From NCBI GenBank assembly GCA_910588225.1, contig CAJUQT010000018.1:1-64000 (forward strand): a stretch of 64,000 nucleotides of DNA, given 5' to 3'. Shown one piece after another: positions 43,927-52,296 of the stretch (position 1 is the first letter of the stretch; the number at the start of each line of letters is the position of its first letter). A program made the translations under genes and the position numbers. The DNA comes from an uncultured Acetatifactor sp. GTDB lineage: Bacteria; Bacillota; Clostridia; Lachnospirales; Lachnospiraceae. The notes under the pieces were generated by a model. That model saw nothing but the letters and a program-made list of their open reading frames with translations. It had not been told where the DNA came from and made no database searches.

Positions 43927-44316
43927 ATGGCTAAAGGGCATAGAAGTCAGATTAAGAGAGAAAGAAATGCGCAGAAGGATACCAGACCTTCGGCAAAGTT
44001 ATCTTATGCAAGAGTGTCTGTACAGAAGGCTTGTTTTGTACTGGATGCCATCAGGGGCAAAGATGTGGAGACAGCGCTTGCTATTTTGGAATATAATCCC
44101 AGATATGCTTCCGGCCTGGTCAAGAAGCTGATTGAGTCGGCCGCTGCAAATGCCGAGAACAATAACGGTATGAACAGGGATAACCTCTATGTAGCCGAGT
44201 GCTATGCGAACAAGGGACCTACGATGAAGCGTATTCACCCCAGGGCACAGGGCAGGGCTTACAGAATCGAGAAGAGAACAAGTCATATCACTGTTGTACT
44301 GGATGAGAGGGAGTAG
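43927..44316 (+). CDS. rplV: ribosomal protein L22
   Basis: L22, 129 residues, whose beta hairpin lines the exit tunnel near L4 at the macrolide site. IRGKDVETALAIL and the hairpin MKRIHPRAQGRAYRIEKRTS are visible and complete, with no deletion of the kind linked to resistance. AAGGAGGGTAAAATCT precedes it. Confidence 0.98.
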   Translation: MAKGHRSQIKRERNAQKDTRPSAKLSYARVSVQKACFVLDAIRGKDVETALAILEYNPRYASGLVKKLIESAAANAENNNGMNRDNLYVAECYANKGPTMKRIHPRAQGRAYRIEKRTSHITVVLDERE

Positions 44317-44336
44317 GGAAAGGAGCGGACGAATAA

Positions 44337-44996
44337 ATGGGACAGAAAGTTAATCCTCATGGCTTAAGAGTCGGAGTTATTAAAGAATGGGATTCCAGAT
44401 GGTACGCTGAAGGTGAGTTTTCGGATTATCTTGTCGAAGACTTTGAGATCAGGAAGTACCTGAAGAAGAAATTATACAGCGCAGGTGTTTCGAAGATTGA
44501 GATTGAGAGAGCATCTGACAGAATAAGAGTCATCATTCATACGGCGAAACCCGGTGTGATCATTGGAAAGGGCGGCGCTGAAATCGAAGTTACCAGAACA
44601 GAATTGAGCAAGATGACCGATAAGAAGGTTCTGATTGACATCAAGGAAATCAAGAGACCGGACAAGGATGCTCAGCTGGTGGCGGAGAACATTGCGCAGC
44701 AGCTTGAAAACCGTATTTCCTTCAGACGGGCGATGAAATCCTGCATGGGCAGATCCATGAAGGCCGGCGCTCTGGGAATCAAGGCATCCTGTTCCGGACG
44801 TCTGGGCGGCGCCGATATGGCACGTACCGAGTTCTACAGCGAGGGTACGATTCCTCTTCAGACGCTGAGAGCAGATATTGACTATGGCTTTGCAGAGGCC
44901 GATACCACATACGGTAAGGTCGGCGTAAAGGTTTGGATTTATAAGGGCGAGATACTTCCTGCAAAAGGAAATCAGACGGAAGGGAGTGATAAATAA
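44337..44996 (+). CDS. rpsC: ribosomal protein S3
   Basis: S3, 219 residues, at the mRNA entry channel. The KH domain GVIIGKGGAEIE and the C-terminal RLGGADMARTEFYSEG are typical. GAAAGGAGCGG precedes the ATG. Its stop TAA overlaps the rplP ATG by one base. Confidence 0.98.
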   Translation: MGQKVNPHGLRVGVIKEWDSRWYAEGEFSDYLVEDFEIRKYLKKKLYSAGVSKIEIERASDRIRVIIHTAKPGVIIGKGGAEIEVTRTELSKMTDKKVLIDIKEIKRPDKDAQLVAENIAQQLENRISFRRAMKSCMGRSMKAGALGIKASCSGRLGGADMARTEFYSEGTIPLQTLRADIDYGFAEADTTYGKVGVKVWIYKGEILPAKGNQTEGSDK

Positions 44997-45424
44997 TGTT
45001 AATGCCTAAAAGAGTGAAACATCGTAAACAGTTCCGCGGCAGTATGGCCGGAAAGGCTACAAGGGGCAATACCATCACTTATGGTGAGTATGGTCTGGTG
45101 GCTGCAGAGCCCTGTTGGGTGAAGTCCAATCAGATCGAGGCTGCACGTATCGCTCTTACCCGTTATACAAAGCGTAACGGTCAGGTGTGGATTAAAATTT
45201 TCCCTGACAAGCCCGTTACAGCGAAGCCTGCTGAAACTCGTATGGGTTCCGGTAAGGGTTCCGTGGAATATTGGGTGGCAGTCGTAAAGCCCGGCCGTGT
45301 GATGTTTGAGATTGCCGGAGTGCCGGAGGAACAGGCAAAAGAGGCATTGCGTCTGGCAATGCATAAGCTTCCCTGCAAATGTAAAATCGTTGCAAAGGCA
45401 GATTTGGAAGGCGGTGTTGAATAA
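44996..45424 (+). CDS. rplP: ribosomal protein L16
   Basis: L16, 142 residues, at the A-site tRNA and 5S rRNA region. MPKRVKHRKQFRGSMAGKAT and AKPAETRMGSGKGSVEYWV are characteristic. Start taken at 44996; ATG at 45002, two codons on, is equally possible. One-base overlaps on both sides. Confidence 0.97.
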   Translation: MLMPKRVKHRKQFRGSMAGKATRGNTITYGEYGLVAAEPCWVKSNQIEAARIALTRYTKRNGQVWIKIFPDKPVTAKPAETRMGSGKGSVEYWVAVVKPGRVMFEIAGVPEEQAKEALRLAMHKLPCKCKIVAKADLEGGVE

Positions 45425-45627
45425 TGAAATCCAGTAAATTTGTAGAAGAATTAAAGAGCAAATCCGCGGAAGAGCTGAATAAGGAGCTTGTTGCTGCCAA
45501 GAAAGAGCTTTTCAACTTGAGATTCCAGAACGCAACCAATCAGTTGGATAATACTGCAAGAATCAAGGAAGTAAGGAAGAACATTGCCCGTATTCAGACA
45601 GTTATTACCGAGAAGGCCAGGGCGTAA
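45424..45627 (+). CDS. rpmC: ribosomal protein L29
   Basis: L29, 67 residues, two-helix protein at the tunnel exit next to L23. KELFNLRFQNATNQLDNTARI is the conserved part. One-base overlap with rplP. Confidence 0.98.
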   Translation: MKSSKFVEELKSKSAEELNKELVAAKKELFNLRFQNATNQLDNTARIKEVRKNIARIQTVITEKARA

Positions 45628-45668
45628 AGAATTGCCGATGGCATTCTTAGAATTGCCTATCGCATTCT
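45628..45668 (+). repeat. tandem 20-bp repeat, each copy self-complementary
   Basis: AGAATTGCCGATGGCATTCT (45628-45647) and AGAATTGCCTATCGCATTCT (45649-45668) differ at two positions. Each can fold as AGAAT-GCC/GGC-ATTCT or similar. They fill the gap between rpmC and rpsQ, beginning directly after the rpmC stop. Confidence 0.7.
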
Positions 45669-45701
45669 CAATAAGCAAGCGGCAATGAAAGGAGATCAAT
45701 C

Positions 45702-45956
45702 GTGGAAAGAAATTTGAGAAAAGTCCGTGTTGGTAAGGTTACCAGCAATAAAATGGATAAGACAATCGTTGTAGCCATTGAAGACCGTGTAAAACATCCC
45801 CTTTACAAAAAAGTTGTAAAGAGTACCTATAAGCTGAAGGCCCACGACGAGAAGAATGAGTGCAATATCGGGGATACTGTGAAGGTTATGGAAACGAGAC
45901 CTCTGTCAAAGGATAAGAGATGGCGTCTCGTGGAAATCGTAGAGAGGGCAAAATAG
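45702..45956 (+). CDS. rpsQ: ribosomal protein S17
   Basis: S17, 84 residues, OB-fold protein of the small subunit body. GKVTSNKMDKTIVVAIEDR and TRPLSKDKRWRLVEI are typical. The start is GTG at 45702 with AAAGGAGATCAATC before it. Separated from rpmC by the repeat above. Confidence 0.97.
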   Translation: MERNLRKVRVGKVTSNKMDKTIVVAIEDRVKHPLYKKVVKSTYKLKAHDEKNECNIGDTVKVMETRPLSKDKRWRLVEIVERAK

Positions 45957-45966
45957 GAGGAAGAAC

Positions 45967-46335
45967 ATGGTTCAGCAGGAAACAAGACTGAAGGTTGCCG
46001 ATAATACCGGTGCAAAAGAATTGCTCTGCATCCGCGTTATGGGCGGCTCTACAAGAAGATATGCGCATATTGGCGATGTGATTGTTGCTACTGTGAAAGA
46101 TGCAACACCAGGCGGCGTTGTAAAAAAGGGTGATGTCGTGAAGGCAGTTGTAGTTCGTACCGTAAAGGAGACCCGCCGGAAAGACGGTTCCTACATCAGG
46201 TTTGATGAGAATGCCGCCGTAATCATCAAGGAAGACAAGACACCCAGAGGAACCCGTATTTTTGGGCCCGTGGCGAGAGAGCTTCGTGAGAAACAGTTTA
46301 TGAAGATCGTATCTCTTGCTCCGGAAGTATTATAA
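45967..46335 (+). CDS. rplN: ribosomal protein L14
   Basis: L14, 122 residues, at the subunit interface. MVQQETRLKVADNTGAKELL and VRTVKETRRKDGSYIRFDEN are typical. AGGAGGAAGAAC precedes the ATG. Confidence 0.98.
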   Translation: MVQQETRLKVADNTGAKELLCIRVMGGSTRRYAHIGDVIVATVKDATPGGVVKKGDVVKAVVVRTVKETRRKDGSYIRFDENAAVIIKEDKTPRGTRIFGPVARELREKQFMKIVSLAPEVL

Positions 46336-46346
46336 GGAGGTGCCGT

Positions 46347-46658
46347 ATGTCAGCAATGAAGATTAAAAGGGGCGATACAGTGAAGGTAATCGCCGGCAAA
46401 GACTGTAATGCAGAAGGAAAGGTAATTTCCGTTGATATCAAAAAACACAGGGTAACCGTAGAGGGCGTCAACATGATCACAAAACATGCAAAACCCTCCC
46501 AGGCAAATCCCAACGGCGGTATCATTCAGAAAGAAGCTCCTATTGATATTTCCAATGTCATGCTTGTCTTCAAGGGAAAGCCCACCAGAGTCGGCTTTAA
46601 GATAGAGGGAGACAAGAAAGTTCGTTTCGCCAAGGCTACCGGCGAAGTGATTGACTGA
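46347..46658 (+). CDS. rplX: ribosomal protein L24
   Basis: L24, 103 residues, an assembly initiator with a KOW motif (KIKRGDTVKVIAGKDCNAEG). The late block GFKIEGDKKVRFAKATGEVID is typical. AAGGAGGTGCCGT precedes ATG 46347; ATG 46356 is possible. Confidence 0.97.
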   Translation: MSAMKIKRGDTVKVIAGKDCNAEGKVISVDIKKHRVTVEGVNMITKHAKPSQANPNGGIIQKEAPIDISNVMLVFKGKPTRVGFKIEGDKKVRFAKATGEVID

Positions 46659-46681
46659 GCAACAGGAAGGAGGAGCAGAAA

Positions 46682-47224
46682 GTGGCAAGATTAAAAGATG
46701 TGTACCGCGAGACAATCGTGGACGCAATGATGAAGAAATTTGGATATAAGAATATCATGGAAGTTCCGAAGCTGGACAAAATTGTTGTCAACATGGGCAT
46801 TGGCGAAGCGAAGGAAAATCCAAAGGTTCTTGAGAATGCCGTATCCGATATGGAGATTATTACCGGCCAGAAGGCTGTTCTCACCAAAGCCAAGAAGTCC
46901 GTGGCTAACTTTAAAATCCGTGAGGGTATGAATATCGGCTGCAAAACTACTCTCCGCGGCGAGAAGATGTATGAATTTCTCGATCGCCTGGTGAATCTGG
47001 CATTACCCCGTGTTCGTGACTTCAGAGGTGTCAATCCCAACGCGTTTGACGGCAGAGGAAATTATGCTCTTGGTATCAAAGAGCAGTTCATCTTCCCTGA
47101 GATCGAGTATGATAAGATTGACAAGACCAGAGGAATGGATGTAATCATCGTAACCACGGCCAGAACCGATGAAGAAGCGCGCGAGCTGTTGACACTGTTC
47201 AATATGCCTTTCGCAAAACAATAA
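46682..47224 (+). CDS. rplE: ribosomal protein L5
   Basis: L5, 180 residues, binds 5S rRNA and contacts P-site tRNA. LDKIVVNMGIGEAKENPK and LPRVRDFRGVNPNAFDGRGN are characteristic. GTG start with AAGGAGGAGCAGAAA before it. Confidence 0.98.
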   Translation: MARLKDVYRETIVDAMMKKFGYKNIMEVPKLDKIVVNMGIGEAKENPKVLENAVSDMEIITGQKAVLTKAKKSVANFKIREGMNIGCKTTLRGEKMYEFLDRLVNLALPRVRDFRGVNPNAFDGRGNYALGIKEQFIFPEIEYDKIDKTRGMDVIIVTTARTDEEARELLTLFNMPFAKQ

Positions 47225-47239
47225 GGAGGTAAATTTTAC

Positions 47240-47425
47240 ATGGCTAAGACATCACTGAAAATAAAGCAGCAGCGCAAACCCAGATTTTCCACTCAGGCAT
47301 ATACGCGCTGCAAGATCTGCGGCCGTCCCCACGCTTATCTGAGAAAATATGGCATTTGCAGAGTTTGCTTCCGCGAACTGGCCTATAAGGGACAGATCCC
47401 CGGTGTCAAGAAGGCAAGCTGGTAG
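47240..47425 (+). CDS. rpsZ: ribosomal protein S14, zinc type
   Basis: Short S14, 61 residues. The zinc ligands are C-x2-C (CKICGRPH) and C-x2-C region GICRVC, so this is the zinc-binding form. No zinc-free copy is seen in the window. TAAGGAGGTAAATTTTAC precedes it. Confidence 0.98.
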   Translation: MAKTSLKIKQQRKPRFSTQAYTRCKICGRPHAYLRKYGICRVCFRELAYKGQIPGVKKASW

Positions 47426-47441
47426 GAAGGAGGAAAAAACA

Positions 47442-47843
47442 ATGACAATGAGTGATCCTATTGCAGATATGCTTACAAGAATCCGTAACGCAAATTCTGC
47501 CAAGCATGATACAGTGGATATCCCTGCTTCCAAAATGAAGCTGGCAATTGCACAGATCCTTCTGGATGAGGGTTATATCAGCAAATATGATTTGATTGAC
47601 GATGGCAATTTCAAAGCCATTCATATAACACTGAAGTACGGTGGTGACAAGAGCGAGAAGATTATTTCCGGTATCAAGAGAATTTCCAAACCCGGTCTTC
47701 GGGTATATGCCGGAAAGGATGAGCTGCCCAGAGTGCTCGGCGGTCTGGGAGTTGCCATTATTTCCACCAACCAGGGAGTTGTCACGGATAAGAAGGCCCG
47801 CGAACTGCAGGTTGGCGGCGAGGTTCTGGCGTTTGTCTGGTAA
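47442..47843 (+). CDS. rpsH: ribosomal protein S8
   Basis: S8, 133 residues, binds 16S helix 21 and in enterics represses the spc operon. MSDPIADMLTRIRNANSAKH and the C-terminal GVVTDKKARELQVGGEVLAF are typical. The ATG at 47442 follows AAGGAGGAAAAAAC; longer readings are artefacts. Two strong hairpins follow its stop. Confidence 0.97.
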   Translation: MTMSDPIADMLTRIRNANSAKHDTVDIPASKMKLAIAQILLDEGYISKYDLIDDGNFKAIHITLKYGGDKSEKIISGIKRISKPGLRVYAGKDELPRVLGGLGVAIISTNQGVVTDKKARELQVGGEVLAFVW

Positions 47844-47845
47844 AA

Positions 47846-47932
47846 TGACATGAAGTATTTCTAAGGCTTTAAAGTACAAAGCCTAAGAAATACTATATCA
47901 TGTCAGCGAGAATCCAAAGAGAGGATTCTCGC
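47846..47932 (+). other. two consecutive strong hairpins between rpsH and rplF
   Basis: Hairpin 1 (47846-47905): outer stem TGACATGA/TCATGTCA and a 17-base inner stem beginning AGTATTTCT with one mismatch, around loop AAAGTAC. Hairpin 2 (47906-47932): GCGAGAATCC pairs perfectly with GGATTCTCGC. No T-run follows either, so they are probably processing, stability or regulatory elements, not terminators. Confidence 0.75.
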
Positions 47933-47974
47933 GGCAGTATCAGGTTTCATTTACAAAATACAGGAGGTACGGGC

Positions 47975-48517
47975 ATGTCACGTATAGGTAGAATGCCAAT
48001 CGCGGTTCCCGCAGGTGTTACTGTGGAGATTGCAGAAAATAATAAAGTGACCGTCAAAGGTCCCAAGGGGACTCTGGAGAGAGTCTTACCCGCCGAGATG
48101 GAAATCAAGATGGAGGGTGCGCAGATAGTGGTTAACAGACCCAATGATCTGAAGAAGATGAGATCATTGCATGGTCTGACCAGAACCCTTATCAACAATA
48201 TGGTAACAGGCGTTACCGCAGGCTATGAGAAGAAGCTGGAGGTAAACGGTGTGGGTTACAGAGCGGCTAAGGCCGGCAAGAAGCTGACCCTGAGTCTGGG
48301 CTATTCTCATCCTGTGGAAATGGAAGATCCCGCAGGCATTGAGACCGTTGTGGAAGGTCAGAACGTAATCATTGTCAAGGGGATTGACAAAGAAAAAGTT
48401 GGCCAATTCGCTGCTGAAATCAGAGACAAGAGGAGACCTGAACCTTATAAGGGCAAGGGTATCAAGTATGCCGATGAGACGATCAGACGTAAAGTTGGTA
48501 AGACCGGTAAGAAATAA
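47975..48517 (+). CDS. rplF: ribosomal protein L6
   Basis: L6, 180 residues, near the factor-binding site. MSRIGRMPIAVPAGV and the C-terminal RRPEPYKGKGIKYADE are characteristic. ATG 47975 follows AGGAGGTACGGGC; a frame from 47900 runs through the hairpins and is rejected. Confidence 0.98.
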   Translation: MSRIGRMPIAVPAGVTVEIAENNKVTVKGPKGTLERVLPAEMEIKMEGAQIVVNRPNDLKKMRSLHGLTRTLINNMVTGVTAGYEKKLEVNGVGYRAAKAGKKLTLSLGYSHPVEMEDPAGIETVVEGQNVIIVKGIDKEKVGQFAAEIRDKRRPEPYKGKGIKYADETIRRKVGKTGKK

Positions 48518-48537
48518 CAGATAAGGAGAGTATGAAG

Positions 48538-48906
48538 ATGGTTAACAAGAAATCAAGAAAAGAAGTACGTGCGAAAAAGCACATGAGAATTCGTAACCGC
48601 TTCAGTGGCACTGCCGAAAGGCCCCGCCTGGCAGTTTTCAGAAGCAATAATCATATGTATGCTCAAATTATCGATGATACTGTTGGGAATACATTAGTAT
48701 CCGCTTCCACCCTGGAAAAGCCGATCAGGGAAGAGCTTACGAAAACCAATGACGTTGATGCGGCAGCATACCTGGGCACTGTAATTGGCAAGAGAGCAGT
48801 AGAAAAGGGTATCACCAAAGTTGTCTTCGACAGAGGCGGCTATATATATCAGGGTAAAGTTGCAGCATTAGCTGACGCAGCCAGAGAAGCTGGCCTGGAA
48901 TTCTAG
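48538..48906 (+). CDS. rplR: ribosomal protein L18
   Basis: L18, 122 residues, binds 5S rRNA. RNRFSGTAERPRLAVFRSNN and KVVFDRGGYIYQGKVAALAD are typical. ATG 48538 is chosen since AAGGAGAG is better spaced from it than from ATG 48532. Confidence 0.97.
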   Translation: MVNKKSRKEVRAKKHMRIRNRFSGTAERPRLAVFRSNNHMYAQIIDDTVGNTLVSASTLEKPIREELTKTNDVDAAAYLGTVIGKRAVEKGITKVVFDRGGYIYQGKVAALADAAREAGLEF

Positions 48907-48928
48907 GAAAGGAAGAGGAATACACACC

Positions 48929-49438
48929 ATGAAACACACAATCATAGATGCAAGCCAGTTTGAATTGACTGATAAGGTTGTAACCATCAAGCGTGTAACT
49001 AAAACCGTAAAGGGCGGACGTAACATGCGTTTTACTGCGCTGGTGGTTGTAGGCGATGGGAATGGTCATGTAGGCGCCGGGCTTGGCAAAGCAGTAGAAA
49101 TTCCTGAAGCCATTCGTAAGGGAAAAGAAGATGCAATGAAACACATTGTGGAAATTGCATTGGATGAAAATAATTCCATTACACATGATTTTATCGGTAA
49201 ATACGGTTCTGCAAACGTTCTGTTGAAGAAGGCTCCGGATGGTACAGGTATCATCGCAGGCGGCCCTGCCCGTGTGGTATGTGAGCTTGCGGGCATCAAG
49301 AACATTCGTACCAAGTCTCTTGGTTCGAACAACAAGCAGAATGTGGTTCTGGCAACCATTACTGGTTTAAGTCAGCTGAAATCCCCGGAGGAAGTAGCAA
49401 AGAGCCGCGGCAAATCCGTTGAGGAAGTTCTGGCATAA
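48929..49438 (+). CDS. rpsE: ribosomal protein S5
   Basis: S5, 169 residues, helps keep decoding accuracy. KRVTKTVKGGRNMRFTALVV (spectinomycin-site loop intact) and GTGIIAGGPARVVCELAGI are typical. AAAGGAAGAGG precedes the ATG. Confidence 0.98.
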   Translation: MKHTIIDASQFELTDKVVTIKRVTKTVKGGRNMRFTALVVVGDGNGHVGAGLGKAVEIPEAIRKGKEDAMKHIVEIALDENNSITHDFIGKYGSANVLLKKAPDGTGIIAGGPARVVCELAGIKNIRTKSLGSNNKQNVVLATITGLSQLKSPEEVAKSRGKSVEEVLA

Positions 49439-49479
49439 GAGCTTTCCGTATTTGCAGCAGCTTTGAAAGGAGAATAGTA

Positions 49480-49665
49480 ATGGAAGATAAAAAGTTAAAG
49501 ATTACTCTGGTGAAGTCTACCATCGGCGCGGTACCGAAGAACAGGGCAATTGTCGAATCTATGGGACTCCGCAAGCTGGGCAGGTCCGTAATACTTCCTG
49601 ACAATGACGCCACAAGAGGACAGATCCGGCTGGTTAGCCATTTGCTAAAAGTAGAAGAAGTATAA
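49480..49665 (+). CDS. rpmD: ribosomal protein L30
   Basis: L30, 61 residues. KITLVKSTIGAVPKNRAIVE and the middle GLRKLGRSVILPDN are typical. AAAGGAGAATAGTA precedes the ATG; 41-base gap after rpsE. Confidence 0.98.
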   Translation: MEDKKLKITLVKSTIGAVPKNRAIVESMGLRKLGRSVILPDNDATRGQIRLVSHLLKVEEV

Positions 49666-49685
49666 TTGAAAAGGAGGTGTTAGAA

Positions 49686-50126
49686 ATGGAATTATCCAAT
49701 TTAAGACCTGCAGAGGGTTCCAAGCACAGCAATAATTTCAGGAGAGGCCGCGGGCATGCCTCCGGAAACGGCAAGACTGCCGGTAAGGGACACAAGGGCC
49801 AGAAAGCACGTTCTGGAGCACCCAGAATCGGTTTTGAAGGCGGCCAGATGCCTTTGTACAGACGAATCCCTAAGAGAGGGTTTACCAACAGGAACTCAAA
49901 GGATATCGTTGCTGTCAATATAAATGTTCTGGAGCGTTTTGAAGAAGGTGCGACCGTGGATGTAAATGCACTTATTGAAGCTGGTATTATCAAAAATTCC
50001 AGAGACGGAGTAAAGATACTCGGAAATGGAGAACTTACCAAAAAGCTCAATGTAAGAGTAGATGCATTCAGTGCATCTGCAAAGGAAAAAATTGAGGCAC
50101 TTGGTGGAACAGCAGAGGTGATGTAA
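49686..50126 (+). CDS. rplO: ribosomal protein L15
   Basis: L15, 146 residues, late assembly protein with a basic Gly-rich N-terminus (GRGHASGNGKTAGKGHKGQK). The ATG at 49686 follows AAAGGAGGTGTTAGAA. Its stop shares one base with the secY start. Confidence 0.98.
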   Translation: MELSNLRPAEGSKHSNNFRRGRGHASGNGKTAGKGHKGQKARSGAPRIGFEGGQMPLYRRIPKRGFTNRNSKDIVAVNINVLERFEEGATVDVNALIEAGIIKNSRDGVKILGNGELTKKLNVRVDAFSASAKEKIEALGGTAEVM

Positions 50127-51460
50127 TGTTTACAACACTGAAAAACGCATTCAAAATTAAAGATCTGAGAGATAAGATCCTTTTTACCCTGGCCATGCTG
50201 ATTGTGATTCGAATTGGATCACAGCTGCCTGTGCCGGGTGTAAACGGTGAATATTTTAAGAGCTGGTTTGATGCTCAGTCAGATGGTGCATTCAGCTTCT
50301 TTGATGCGATTACAGGTGGTTCGTTTATCAATATGTCCATTTTGGCGCTGAACATCAGTCCTTATATTACTTCCTCCATTATTATGCAGCTGCTGACAAT
50401 TGCCATTCCCAAACTGGAAGAGATGCAGCGAGATGGTGAGGATGGGAGGAAGAAAATCGCTTCCATTACCAGATATGTGACAATAGGACTTGCACTGATT
50501 CAGTCTACCGCGATGGCAATCGCATTTGGCAGACAGGGTTATCTGACAGATTATCTTGTGATGAGTACAGGGGAAAGAGCTCTGAGCATCACCTGTGCTG
50601 TGGCGACGCTTACTGCCGGCAGTGCATTTTTGATGTGGGTAGGTGAGCGAATTACGGAGAGAGGCATTGGAAACGGTATTTCCATAGTCCTTGTGATTAA
50701 CATTATCTCAAGACTTCCCGAAGATTTGGGCAATTTGTTTCAGCAGTTTGTGTTTGGAAAGGCACCCGCCACGGCGGTTCTGGCAGTGGTAATTATTTTT
50801 GCCGTGATTGTTGCCATGGTATTGCTGGTTATTATCCTGAATGACGGTGTCCGACGAATTCCCGTACAGTATGCCAATAAAGTGCAGGGCAGGAAGATGG
50901 TAGGAGGACAGACCTCCAATATTCCGCTGAAGGTGAATACGGCAGGTGTTATTCCCGTTATTTTTGCGCAGTCTTTGCTGCAGCTGCCTATTATCATTTC
51001 TTCTTTTACAGGATATTCGGGCACAGGAGTGTGGGGCGAAATTTTAAAGTATATGAATTCCAATTACTGGTGTAGACCGGAACAGCTGAAATATACGGTT
51101 GGTCTGCTGGTTTATATTGTGTTGATTGTTCTCTTTGCTTATTTTTATACCTCTATCACTTTCAACCCGCTTATGATAGCAGATAATATGAAGAAACAGG
51201 GCGGATTTATTCCGGGAATCAGACCTGGAAAGCCCACCAGTGATTATCTGAATAAAGTGCTCAATTATATCGTGTTTATCGGGGCCATAGGTCTGACAAT
51301 TATCGCGATACTGCCGTATTTCTTCAGCGGCGTGTTCAATGCCAATGTGTCCTTTGGCGGCACCAGTCTTATCATTATTGTCAGTGTGGTGCTTGAGACA
51401 ATGAAGCAGGTGGAATCACAGATGCTCGTCCGTAATTACAAGGGCTTCCTGGAGAAATAA
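50126..51460 (+). CDS. secY: protein translocase channel SecY
   Basis: SecY, 444 residues with ten membrane helices, forms the Sec export channel. Plug and early-helix text RIGSQLPVPGVNGEYF, the Q-rich ITSSIIMQLLTIAIPKLEEM, and the cytoplasmic loop GGFIPGIRPGKPTSDYL with its key arginine are all present. Directly coupled to rplO by a one-base overlap. A 180-base gap with a perfect hairpin separates it from adk. Confidence 0.98.
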   Translation: MFTTLKNAFKIKDLRDKILFTLAMLIVIRIGSQLPVPGVNGEYFKSWFDAQSDGAFSFFDAITGGSFINMSILALNISPYITSSIIMQLLTIAIPKLEEMQRDGEDGRKKIASITRYVTIGLALIQSTAMAIAFGRQGYLTDYLVMSTGERALSITCAVATLTAGSAFLMWVGERITERGIGNGISIVLVINIISRLPEDLGNLFQQFVFGKAPATAVLAVVIIFAVIVAMVLLVIILNDGVRRIPVQYANKVQGRKMVGGQTSNIPLKVNTAGVIPVIFAQSLLQLPIIISSFTGYSGTGVWGEILKYMNSNYWCRPEQLKYTVGLLVYIVLIVLFAYFYTSITFNPLMIADNMKKQGGFIPGIRPGKPTSDYLNKVLNYIVFIGAIGLTIIAILPYFFSGVFNANVSFGGTSLIIIVSVVLETMKQVESQMLVRNYKGFLEK

Positions 51461-51511
51461 GGATTTCGTCCGCAGCAGGTGCCGTGGACCTGAAACTGTG
51501 AAGGGTACAGG

Positions 51512-51542
51512 AGGAGCTTTCCCGTAATTCGGGAAAGCTCCT
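51512..51542 (+). other. perfect 13-bp hairpin between secY and adk
   Basis: AGGAGCTTTCCCG (51512-51524) pairs with CGGGAAAGCTCCT (51530-51542) around TAATT. No T-run follows. It may partly end transcription, mark RNA processing, or adjust adk expression. The rest of the 180-base gap shows nothing else. Confidence 0.7.
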
Positions 51543-51640
51543 GTGATATCCGCACATTATTTGATGGCAGTGGAAAGCCGTAAGCCGGATTTTGACAGAA
51601 GCCGAATCCGGAGCAAGACGGTTTGTGGAGATGAAAAGAA

Positions 51641-52282
51641 ATGAAAATTATTATGTTGGGCGCGCCTGGTGCCGGCAAGGGCACACAGGCCATTATGATT
51701 GCTGAGAAGTATGGTATTCCTCATGTGTCAACAGGGGATATTTTCCGTGCCAACATTAAAAATGGTACGGAGCTGGGAAAAGAGGCGAAGCAGTATATGG
51801 ATAAGGGACTGCTTGTGCCGGATGAACTGACAGTGAAAATCCTGCTGGACAGAGTAGCACAGGAGGATTGTGGAAAGGGCTATGTGCTGGATGGTTTTCC
51901 CAGGACCATACCCCAGGCGGAAGTGCTGGATGAGGCACTGGAGAAGCTGAATGAAAAGATTGATTATGCAGTGAATGTGGATGTACCGGACGAGAGCATT
52001 GTGAAGAGAATGTCCGGCAGACGTGCCTGCATAAAATGCGGAGCTACTTATCATATTGAACATGTTCCGTCCAGGCAGGAAGGTGTGTGTGACAGCTGCG
52101 GCAGTGAGCTGGTGCTTCGGGAGGATGATAAGCCGGAGACTGTTCTGAATCGCCTGAAGGTATATCATGATCAGACACAGCCATTGATTGACTATTATAC
52201 TAAAAAAGGAATTCTCCGTACTGTAGACGGAACAATGAGCATGCAGGATGTATTTCAGGCAATCACGGACATATTAGCATAG
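51641..52282 (+). CDS. adk: adenylate kinase, zinc type
   Basis: Converts AMP and ATP to two ADP; 213 residues. P-loop GAPGAGKGTQ at 7-16 and DGFPRTIPQ near residue 85. The LID domain carries four cysteines, C-x2-C (CIKCG) and C-x2-C (CDSCG), so it binds structural zinc, as in many Gram-positives. Confidence 0.97.
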   Translation: MKIIMLGAPGAGKGTQAIMIAEKYGIPHVSTGDIFRANIKNGTELGKEAKQYMDKGLLVPDELTVKILLDRVAQEDCGKGYVLDGFPRTIPQAEVLDEALEKLNEKIDYAVNVDVPDESIVKRMSGRRACIKCGATYHIEHVPSRQEGVCDSCGSELVLREDDKPETVLNRLKVYHDQTQPLIDYYTKKGILRTVDGTMSMQDVFQAITDILA

Positions 52283-52296
52283 GAAGATATTTTATC

